Assembly (NCBI GenBank): GCA_002405755.1
Contig: DHMK01000081.1
Span: 6,800-28,500 of the forward strand
Source: Clostridiales bacterium UBA4644
Lineage (GTDB): Bacteria > Bacillota > Clostridia > Oscillospirales > Butyricicoccaceae
Direction: 5' to 3'
Length of the DNA: 21,701 nt
Shown here: positions 1 through 6,588 of the stretch, one piece after another
Layout: each line of letters starts with the position of its first letter
Numbering within the stretch: the stretch's first letter is position 1
Notes under the pieces: generated by a model
Seen by the model: only the letters and a program-made list of their open reading frames with translations
Told to the model about the DNA's origin: nothing
The model's database searches: none
Program-made: the position numbers and the translations under genes

Positions 1-120
1 AGACTGAGGGAGAGAAAAGCTAAACAATTCACACAGAATTACCTCTGTGCAATGCTTTCGCCTTTTCTCTCTTTCCGTCATCCGCCGCTGGCGGTTCGCT
101 CAGATTTCCCTCTGTACTGC
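1..120. repeat. MITE-like non-coding palindromic stretch (tentative)
   Basis: No gene is seen here. The stretch holds several dyads: CACAGA/TCTGTG (32-37 with 44-49), CCGCC/GGCGG (82-86 with 90-94), and an imperfect long-range pair between GAGAGAAAAGC near the left edge and GCCTTTTCTCTC at 59-70. The opening motif GACTGAGGGAGAG and the reverse-strand motif GATGACGGAAAGAGAG resemble, from memory, the ends of small non-autonomous palindromic elements that are common between genes in Oscillospirales. The left boundary is probably outside the window. Identification is by resemblance only. Confidence 0.3.
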
Positions 121-129
121 TGCTTCATC

Positions 130-276
130 GAAATGTGCGCGCATGGCGCGCGCACATTAACTTTTTGCCCTAAGGGCAAAAAATCTAACCCGTGCGAAGC
201 ACGGACATAACCGCGCCGAAGGCGCGATATAACCCGCGGCAAAGCCGTGGATATAACTGCGGCGCATAGCGCTGCA
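130..276. repeat. tandem array of six different short hairpins
   Basis: Six perfect or near-perfect inverted repeats follow one another. Stems pair as 132-142/148-158 (11 bp), 162-170/174-182 (9 bp), 190-195/199-204 (6 bp), 212-217/221-226 (6 bp), 234-240/244-250 (7 bp, one G-T) and 258-265/269-276 (8 bp, one G-T). Five of the six loops are three bases (TAA, GAA, GAA, AAA, ATA). The last five units are joined by six-base linkers (ATCTAA, ACATAA, ATATAA, ATATAA). The stem sequences differ from unit to unit while stem, loop and linker geometry is kept. The array lies just beyond the 3' end of pyrG and could be its 3' untranslated region, but no hairpin has a proper T-tract on either strand. Confidence 0.8.
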
Positions 277-304
277 CTCCTCAGGCTTTTATTTACAAGC
301 TCTA

Positions 305-1918
<1,614 letters not shown>

Positions 1919-1956
1919 CTCGTTCACTCCTTTGATCTTTATCCTAATATTTTTTC

Positions 1957-2026
1957 AAAAAAATCATAAAACGCCCATCAGGGAAGAAGCCGCTCCCGCC
2001 CTGATGAACGCCATGTCCACGGGCGG
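1957..2026 (-). promoter_or_regulatory. pyrG leader: predicted transcription attenuator
   Basis: Between the pyrG promoter and its ribosome binding site, the minus strand carries an 8-bp perfect stem CATCAGGG/CCCTGATG (1999-2006 with 1976-1983). It is followed by GGCGTTTTATGATTTTTTT (1957-1973), which looks like an intrinsic terminator ahead of the gene. A competing GC-only stem CCGCCC/GGGCGG (2021-2026 with 1996-2001) starts close to the 5' end of the transcript and takes three bases of the terminator's first arm, so the two folds exclude each other. pyrG of Bacillus subtilis is controlled by leader attenuation that responds to CTP. Here the predicted transcript start is not GGG, so the same slippage mechanism is not obvious. 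Confidence 0.65.
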
Positions 2027-2027
2027 A

Positions 2028-2056
2028 ATCTTACCGCAAACCGGGCGGTTTGTCAA
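2028..2056 (-). promoter_or_regulatory. sigma-A-type promoter of pyrG
   Basis: On the minus strand TTGACA (2051-2056) and TAAGAT (2028-2033) are 17 bp apart. Transcription would start near 2021, giving a leader of about 100 nt. Confidence 0.75.
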
Positions 2057-2224
2057 TGCCTTTTGCCGGAAAAAATCCAGAAAAATGAAAAAATTCCCGA
2101 TTTCCGCCGGAAAAATCGTCGTATTTCAAAAGCACCCGCCCAAAGCCGGGCCATCGCCGCACCTTATTTTAATAATAAGGCCGCAGAAACGGGCCGCCGG
2201 AAAGCGGTTTTTGCCTGAAAAGGA
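2057..2224. other. intergenic region between divergent pyrG and MATE promoters
   Basis: No gene is seen. It contains a 7-bp dyad CCTTATT/AATAAGG with loop TTAAT (2162-2180), a TTTCCG/CGGAAA dyad (2101-2113), and three copies of GCCGGAAA (near 2064, 2106 and 2196). The dyads could be regulator sites for the MATE gene, but nothing in the sequence proves this. Confidence 0.4.
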
Positions 2225-2253
2225 TTGACATATCCCGGGTTCCGTAGTATCCT
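2225..2253 (+). promoter_or_regulatory. promoter of the MATE transporter gene
   Basis: TTGACA (2225-2230), a 17-bp spacer and TATCCT (2248-2253). The start would be near 2260, leaving a leader of about 70 nt. Confidence 0.7.
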
Positions 2254-2296
2254 GACAGAGCATGGCTGTAAAGCCGCATTTCATAATAAAACATGA

Positions 2297-2335
2297 AAGG
2301 AGCTCTGCCGCGTCCAGCGCGGCGCAGTATTTATG
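2297..2335 (+). promoter_or_regulatory. unusual translation start: SD, hairpin, then ATG
   Basis: The only good Shine-Dalgarno sequence, AAGGAG (2297-2302), lies 30 nt before the ATG at 2333. A perfect stem GCCGCG/CGCGGC (2307-2312 with 2318-2323, loop TCCAG) lies between them. If folded, it shortens the effective spacing to about 13 nt. No other start codon exists in frame, because a TGA stands at 2294-2296. Confidence 0.5.
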
Positions 2336-3676
2336 CAGCAGAAGACAAGGATCCAGCTATCCGACCATTTTACCTATGCCAAGCTGTTCCGCTTTACGCT
2401 CCCCTCCATCGTGATGATGGTGTTCACCTCCATCTATGGCGTGGTAGACGGCTTTTTCGTTTCCAACTTTGCCGGCAGCACGGCCTTCGCCGCCGTCAAT
2501 CTGGTGATGCCCTTTGTCATGATCCTGGGCGGCATGGGCTTTATGATCGGTACCGGCGGCACAGCGCTGGTCTCCCGCAAGCTGGGGGAGGGTGAAGGGA
2601 AAACGGCCAACCGCTATTTTTCCATGTGCATCGGGCTGACGACCCTGCTGGGCGTGGTGCTCTCGCTGATCGGCGTCCTCTTTATGGAGCCCATCGCCGT
2701 TTTGCTGGGGGCCACGCCGGAGATGCTGCCGGACTGCGTCCTTTACGGCCGCATCACCACCGGCTTCACCGTGACCTTCATGCTGCAGAATGTGTTTCAG
2801 AGCTTTCTGATCGCGGCGGAAAAGCCCAAGCTGGGCCTTTTGGCCACGGTGGCCGCAGGATGCACCAATATGGTTTTGGACGCGGTGTTCGTGGGCCTTT
2901 TCCGCTGGGGTGTGGCGGGCGCTGCCATCGCTACCGGCCTGAGCCAGTGCGTAGGCGGACTGATCCCGCTGATCTTCTTTCTGCGTCCCAACGACAGCCC
3001 CCTCCGGCTGCGCCTGACAAAGCTTGAGGCCCGGCCGCTGCTGCAGGCCTGCGGCAACGGCTCCTCCGAGCTGATGAGCAATATTTCCTCCTCGCTGGTG
3101 AGCATGATCTATAATTTCCAGCTGCTGCGCTATGTGGGGCAGGACGGCATCTCCGCTTACGGCGTTCTGATGTATGTGCAGTTTATCTTCGTGGCCATCT
3201 CCATCGGCTATTCCATCGGCAGCGCGCCGGTGGTCAGCTTTCACTATGGCGCGCTGCACTACGACGAGCTGAACAGTCTGCTGAAGAAGAGCGTGCGGCT
3301 CACCGCCGGCGCCGGGATGGTGCTGACGGCGCTGGCCTATGGGCTGGCGCAACCGCTGGCAAAGATCTTCGTGGGCTACGACGCCGGGCTGCTGGCGCTG
3401 ACCGTCCATGCCTTCCGGCTGTTCTGCTTTTCGTTTTTGCTGTCCAGCTTCAATATTTTTGCCTCTTCCTTCTTTACCGCGCTGAACGACGGAGCGGTCT
3501 CCGCCGCCATCTCTTTTTTGCGGACGCTGATCTTCCAGACCTCCGCCGTCCTGCTGCTGCCCCTGCTGCTGGAGACCGACGGCATCTGGCTCTCCAATAC
3601 GGTGGCGGAGGTGTGCGCCTTTGCCATCTCGGTGATCTTCCTCTTTGTCAAGCGAAAGAAATATCGCTATTTTTAA
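2333..3676 (+). CDS. MATE family multidrug/cation efflux transporter
   Basis: A 447-residue polytopic membrane protein with about 12 hydrophobic segments in two halves. It fits the MATE family of drug or organic cation antiporters driven by Na+ or H+. The N-terminal part (FRFTLPSIVMMVFTSIYGVVDGFFVS, about residues 18-43, cited as a region) has the family's first-helix pattern, and GGMGFMIGTGGTALVSRKLGEG (about 67-88) is the typical helix 2/loop with the conserved G-R/K-G-E block. Length is normal for the family. The substrate cannot be told. It stands alone on the plus strand and converges on a MerR regulator, which may control it. Its start is odd: the ribosome binding site is separated from the ATG by a stable hairpin. 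Confidence 0.92.
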   Translation: MQQKTRIQLSDHFTYAKLFRFTLPSIVMMVFTSIYGVVDGFFVSNFAGSTAFAAVNLVMPFVMILGGMGFMIGTGGTALVSRKLGEGEGKTANRYFSMCIGLTTLLGVVLSLIGVLFMEPIAVLLGATPEMLPDCVLYGRITTGFTVTFMLQNVFQSFLIAAEKPKLGLLATVAAGCTNMVLDAVFVGLFRWGVAGAAIATGLSQCVGGLIPLIFFLRPNDSPLRLRLTKLEARPLLQACGNGSSELMSNISSSLVSMIYNFQLLRYVGQDGISAYGVLMYVQFIFVAISIGYSIGSAPVVSFHYGALHYDELNSLLKKSVRLTAGAGMVLTALAYGLAQPLAKIFVGYDAGLLALTVHAFRLFCFSFLLSSFNIFASSFFTALNDGAVSAAISFLRTLIFQTSAVLLLPLLLETDGIWLSNTVAEVCAFAISVIFLFVKRKKYRYF

Positions 3677-3689
3677 GCGTAAAATGCGA

Positions 3690-3724
3690 GGCGGCGGGCC
3701 AAAGGCCCGCCGCCAATTTGTTTT
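3690..3724. terminator. bidirectional terminator between MATE and MerR genes
   Basis: An 11-bp perfect GC stem GGCGGCGGGCC/GGCCCGCCGCC (3690-3700 with 3704-3714, loop AAA) is followed on the plus strand by AATTTGTTTT. On the minus strand it is followed by a weaker T-rich tail. It lies between two converging genes and can serve both. Confidence 0.85.
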
Positions 3725-3725
3725 G

Positions 3726-4190
3726 TCACCCTTTCGGCTGCTCCGGCAGAAAGCTCCGGTCATAGATGGCCTGGATCTCCTCCGGCAGGCCGTCAGGCAG
3801 CATCCGGCGGATGCCCTCCTCATTGCCGTCCTGCAGGGCCTGCTCATAATACCATCGCTTGAAACGGATCACATCCAGCGCCTTCTGCAGCTTGTCCAGC
3901 TCTGCCAGCACCCGCTCCTCCTGCCGGACGAACAGCTCCAGCCGCTGGGCATAGGTCCCGCTGCCCTCGGTACACCATTCCATGAACTGCCGGATGTCCC
4001 GGATCTCCAGCCCGGAGCGCTTCAGACACTCGATGAGCCGCAGCCGCTCCAGCTCCTGGGGGCCGAACCGGCGGATGCCCCCAGAGCGCTCCAGCCCGGG
4101 AAACAGGCCCTCCCGGTCATAATACCGCAGGGTGGATACGGGCAGGCCAAACTGCCTGGCCACCTGGCCGATGGAATATTCCTGCTTCAT
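3726..4190 (-). CDS. MerR family transcriptional regulator
   Basis: A 154-residue DNA-binding regulator. The N-terminal winged helix-turn-helix (residues 5-73) has the hallmark YSIGQVARQFGLPVSTLRYY and the wing segment GGIRRFGPQELERL. A dimerisation coiled coil follows (about 80-112: FVRQEERVLAELDKLQKAL). The C-terminal 40 residues form a short acidic tail with no metal-binding cysteine cluster, so a metal sensor is unlikely; a small-molecule or stress regulator is more likely. The ATG at 4190 has AAGGAGG 6-7 nt upstream, and longer readings would start inside the promoter. It converges with the MATE gene, the nearest plausible target, but no typical 19-bp-spacer MerR promoter was found there. 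Confidence 0.9.
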   Translation of the reverse strand: MKQEYSIGQVARQFGLPVSTLRYYDREGLFPGLERSGGIRRFGPQELERLRLIECLKRSGLEIRDIRQFMEWCTEGSGTYAQRLELFVRQEERVLAELDKLQKALDVIRFKRWYYEQALQDGNEEGIRRMLPDGLPEEIQAIYDRSFLPEQPKG

Positions 4191-4212
4191 GGGATGCCTC
4201 CTTCTTATGCTC

Positions 4213-4271
4213 CGGCGGGAAGGTCCGCCGCTTCCGGTCTCTATTTTACAATAAAGCGGCGCAAAACGCAA
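4213..4271 (-). promoter_or_regulatory. promoter and leader dyad of the merR-type gene
   Basis: The minus strand has TTGCGT (4266-4271), a 17-bp spacer and TAAAAT (4243-4248). A 6-bp dyad CGGCGG/CCGCCG (4213-4218 with 4225-4230) lies in the leader just before the ribosome binding site. It could be an operator or a leader hairpin. Confidence 0.55.
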
Positions 4272-4296
4272 CCTCCGGTAAAAAGCCCCGGGAACG

Positions 4297-4325
4297 AAAA
4301 AGGCGCTCCCCAAAGGAGAGCGCCT
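4297..4325 (-). terminator. terminator of the rpsF-ssb-rpsR operon
   Basis: On the minus strand an 11-bp stem AGGCGCTCTCC/GGGGAGCGCCT (4315-4325 with 4301-4311, one G-T pair, loop TTT) is followed by TTTTT. It begins 16 nt after the rpsR stop codon. Confidence 0.9.
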
Positions 4326-4340
4326 TGATTGGTGATGTTC

Positions 4341-4592
4341 TCAGTCTGCGGTATAGGGCAGCAGAGCCACATGGCGGGCGCGCTTGATGGCCGTGGTCAG
4401 CTGACGCTGATGCATGGCGCAGACACCGGTCATACGGCGGGGCAGGATCTTGCCGCGATCGGAAGTATACTTCCGCAGCTTGGCAGCATCCTTGAAGTCG
4501 ATATGCTCAACCTTATCCACGCAGAACTGGCAAACCTTCCGGCGGCGGCGATTGTCGCGGGCCGGACGCTCCGGTCTGTTTTCTCTTTCCAT
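4341..4592 (-). CDS. rpsR: 30S ribosomal protein S18
   Basis: Small basic protein of 83 residues that binds 16S rRNA next to S6 in the platform of the 30S subunit. The core HIDFKDAAKLRKYTSDRGKILPRRMTG and the end IKRARHVALLPY are typical. It keeps the cysteines VCQFC (20-24) and CAMH (58-61), so it is the zinc-binding C+ form, unlike the Bacillus subtilis S18 that I recall as lacking them. The start has GGAGG 7 nt upstream. Last gene of the rpsF-ssb-rpsR operon, 24 nt after ssb. Confidence 0.97.
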   Translation of the reverse strand: MERENRPERPARDNRRRRKVCQFCVDKVEHIDFKDAAKLRKYTSDRGKILPRRMTGVCAMHQRQLTTAIKRARHVALLPYTAD

Positions 4593-4616
4593 GATCGTTC
4601 CTCCTTCTGAAAAAGG

Positions 4617-5057
4617 TTAAAACGGGAGATCGTTATCGTCGCCGGGCAGCGCGGCAAATTCATTGCCGCCCATGTTCCCGCCCATGCCGTTCATGGGCTC
4701 GAAGCCGGCAGGAGCTTCCCGCCGGGACTGGCCGTCCCGCTTGGGCTCGGCGAAAAAGACTTCGTTTGCGACGACCTCCACAGATTTGCGCTTCTGGCCG
4801 TTTTTATCCTCCCAGGTCCTGGTCTGGATCTGGCCTTCCACGGCGACGAGCTGGCCCTTGGTGAAATAGCGGCTGACAAACTCCGCGGTGTTGCGCCAGG
4901 CGACGATGTCGATAAAGTCGGTCTGGGGCTGTTCGCCGCTGCGGGTATAGCTGCGGTTCACGGCAAGGGTAAAGGTCGTGACGGATGTTCCGTTCTGGGT
5001 CTTGCGGAGCTCGGGGTCGGCAGTCAGCCTGCCCATGAGAATGGCTTTATTCAGCAT
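4617..5057 (-). CDS. ssb: single-stranded DNA-binding protein
   Basis: Binds and protects single-stranded DNA as a tetramer and recruits replication and repair enzymes. The 146-residue product has an N-terminal OB fold (about 1-105; MLNKAILMGRLTADPELR, DFIDIVAWRNTAEF, WEDKNGQKRKSVEVVA), a flexible Gly/Asn/Met-rich linker (about 110-136), and the acidic interaction tail ending DDNDLPF. AAGGGGG lies 8-9 nt before the ATG. It sits between rpsF and rpsR, 13 nt after rpsF, the standard Firmicutes order, so it shares their promoter and terminator. Confidence 0.97.
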   Translation of the reverse strand: MLNKAILMGRLTADPELRKTQNGTSVTTFTLAVNRSYTRSGEQPQTDFIDIVAWRNTAEFVSRYFTKGQLVAVEGQIQTRTWEDKNGQKRKSVEVVANEVFFAEPKRDGQSRREAPAGFEPMNGMGGNMGGNEFAALPGDDNDLPF

Positions 5058-5070
5058 TTCTCGGTCCCCC

Positions 5071-5364
5071 TTATTCCTTGGCTACGATGATAGAGCGGAT
5101 CACGCCGTCCGTGATCTTGAAGATACGGTCGAGCTCGGCGGGAAACTCGGGCTTCGCGTCGAATTCCACGAACACATAGTAGCCTTCGGGCATATCGTCG
5201 ATGGCGTAGGCCATGCGGCGCTTGCCCCACTGCTCGATCTTGGTGATCTCACCGTTTGCGGCGATCAGGTTGGTGAACTTCTCCACCACAGCATTGATAG
5301 CCTCCTCGGTCAGCGTGGCGTTGACGATGAAGATCGTCTCATACTTACCGGTGATTTTGGGCAT
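5071..5364 (-). CDS. rpsF: 30S ribosomal protein S6
   Basis: 97 residues, normal length. S6 forms a heterodimer with S18 on the 30S platform. The start KYETIFIVNATLTEEAI and the segment KRRMAYAIDDMPEGYYVFVEFDA are typical of the ferredoxin-like fold. The ATG at 5364 is preceded by AAGGAGG with a 10-nt spacer, so a longer N-terminal reading is not needed. First gene of the operon. Its leader contains a small hairpin CTGCA/TGCAG, but I could not recognise the CCG-containing S6:S18 binding motif known from other rpsF leaders. Confidence 0.96.
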   Translation of the reverse strand: MPKITGKYETIFIVNATLTEEAINAVVEKFTNLIAANGEITKIEQWGKRRMAYAIDDMPEGYYVFVEFDAKPEFPAELDRIFKITDGVIRSIIVAKE

Positions 5365-5426
5365 TCTCTTTGCACCTCCTTCTGGACAAATGGCCTGCAC
5401 ATAATGCAGACAAGGATAACATAGTT

Positions 5427-5455
5427 ATGATACACAGCTCCCGGCAAAAAGTCAA
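5427..5455 (-). promoter_or_regulatory. promoter of rpsF-ssb-rpsR
   Basis: The minus strand carries TTGACT (5450-5455), a 17-bp spacer and TATCAT (5427-5432). The leader would be about 55 nt. Confidence 0.75.
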
Positions 5456-5465
5456 GATATTTTTT

Positions 5466-5494
5466 TTGACAAGCCCGGAACTCTGTGCTATGAT
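5466..5494 (+). promoter_or_regulatory. promoter of the yczE-like gene
   Basis: TTGACA (5466-5471), a 17-bp spacer and TATGAT (5489-5494). Its -35 box is only 10 bp from the -35 box of the divergent rpsF promoter, so the two polymerase sites overlap. Confidence 0.75.
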
Positions 5495-5538
5495 AACCTT
5501 TGTTCGGGAAATTGCGATCTTCGGAGGGGGCCCTTGCT

Positions 5539-6270
5539 ATGAAACATACCGGAAAGAAATTCCTTCGTCTGCTCATCGGGCTGGCGGTCATGAGCTTTGG
5601 CTCCGCCATGGCGCTGGTGGCGGATCTGGGCATGGAGCCCTGGGATGTGCTCAACGACGGTATGGCCCGATTTCTGCAGAGCCATATCGGCATCACCCTT
5701 GCCAACGGCGCAGATCTGATCACCTTCGGCCGGGCCAACATCGCCATCGGCCTGACGATCCTGCTGATCGACGTGCTCTGCGGCGAAAAGGTGGGCTTTG
5801 GGACCTTTATCAATATCCTGATCTGCGGCAACATCGTGGACCTCTGCACCGGCGACCTGATCCCCGGCTTTGCTCTGCTGCCCGATTACCGGGGCCTGGC
5901 CATGAGCGTGGATCTGGTCCCCCGGCTGACCCTCTGCGTGTTGAGCCTGATCCCGGCGGCCCTGGGCATGTATATCTATATGTCCGCCCGGCTGGGCAGC
6001 GGCCCGCGGGACGGACTGATGTGCGTCCTGACCCGCAGGCTGCACAAATGGCCCGTGGGCGGTATCCGGGTGATGCTGGAGGGCTGTGCGCTGCTTCTGG
6101 GCTGGGCGCTGGGCGGAACGGTGGGCGTTGGCACCATCATTCTGGTGTGTCTCAGCGGGCCGGTGATGCAGCTGATCTTCAAGCTGGCAAAGTTCAACGT
6201 GCGGGAGCTTCGCCATGAGACCGTCCCCGAGACGATTTCTGCCCTTCGCGGCGCAAAAAATCCTGATTGA
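5539..6270 (+). CDS. YczE/YitT-like integral membrane protein of unknown function
   Basis: A 243-residue membrane protein with about five hydrophobic segments. The signature LGMEPWDVL (30-38) after the first membrane helix, followed by Gly-rich helices with GRANIAIGLTILLIDVLCG and GFGTFINILICGNIVD, is typical of the YczE family (COG2364), whose function is unknown. The ATG at 5539 is chosen because GGAGGGGG lies 8 nt upstream; an earlier TTG lies too close to the promoter. It has its own promoter, divergent from rpsF. The SRP RNA promoter starts 4 bp after its stop codon, with no terminator between them. Confidence 0.8.
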   Translation: MKHTGKKFLRLLIGLAVMSFGSAMALVADLGMEPWDVLNDGMARFLQSHIGITLANGADLITFGRANIAIGLTILLIDVLCGEKVGFGTFINILICGNIVDLCTGDLIPGFALLPDYRGLAMSVDLVPRLTLCVLSLIPAALGMYIYMSARLGSGPRDGLMCVLTRRLHKWPVGGIRVMLEGCALLLGWALGGTVGVGTIILVCLSGPVMQLIFKLAKFNVRELRHETVPETISALRGAKNPD

Positions 6271-6274
6271 CGGA

Positions 6275-6303
6275 TTGAAAAATCCAAAAGAATCGTATAT
6301 AAT
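6275..6303 (+). promoter_or_regulatory. strong promoter of the SRP RNA gene
   Basis: TTGAAA (6275-6280), a 17-bp spacer and a consensus TATAAT (6298-6303), beginning right behind the yczE-like stop codon. Confidence 0.85.
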
Positions 6304-6332
6304 AAAGCAGTAATCCAAAAGAAACGGAAACG

Positions 6333-6562
6333 GAGCGGCGGATCCCAGCCTTGGCCAACCGTCCGGCAGCCTTTTCCATATCATCAGCCCCATGGCCGCA
6401 AAGGCCTTCGCCGGTCCCGCGCAGCGCGTGGCCGTGAACCATGTCAGGCGGGGAACCGAGCAGCATTAAGCGGCATGTCGCGTGTGCCGCGGTCAACCGG
6501 TGTGGGCCGGGCTGTGGGGCTGATGATGGGGAAAAGCACCGGAGGACAGCGGGATCCCGCTC
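6333..6562 (+). ncRNA. ffs: signal recognition particle RNA, large Alu-containing type
   Basis: The RNA scaffold of the signal recognition particle, which binds Ffh and targets membrane and secreted proteins. The universal apical hairpin is present: GTCAGG (6443-6448), stem CGG/CCG closing the GGAA tetraloop (6452-6455), then GAGCAGC. Long central helix: ATCATCAGCCCCA (6380-6392) pairs perfectly with 6515-6527 and continues as TTTTCC/GGAAAA. The 5' and 3' ends pair as helix 1 (6333-6337 with 6558-6562 and 6340-6346 with 6551-6557). At about 230 nt it is the Bacillus-like large form with an Alu domain, not the short 4.5S RNA. The exact 5' end is uncertain, as transcription would begin near 6310. 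It lies directly before dnaX, as in many Firmicutes. Confidence 0.93.
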
Positions 6563-6568
6563 TTTTTT
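6548..6568 (+). terminator. SRP RNA terminator
   Basis: AGCGG/CCGCT (6548-6552 with 6557-6561) is followed by C and six T. The same bases are the 3' arm of helix 1 in the finished RNA. The dnaX ribosome binding site begins only six bases after the T-tract. Confidence 0.75.
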
Positions 6569-6588
6569 CATACAAAGGAGGAACGATC

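Noticed and set aside
130..276. Hairpin array as a CRISPR array
   Set aside because: The units are not repeats of one sequence; only geometry is shared, units are about 21-28 nt, and no cas gene is near.
5365..5432. S6:S18-binding autoregulatory motif in the rpsF leader
   Set aside because: Only a small CTGCA/TGCAG hairpin is present, and no CCG-bearing bulge could be found.
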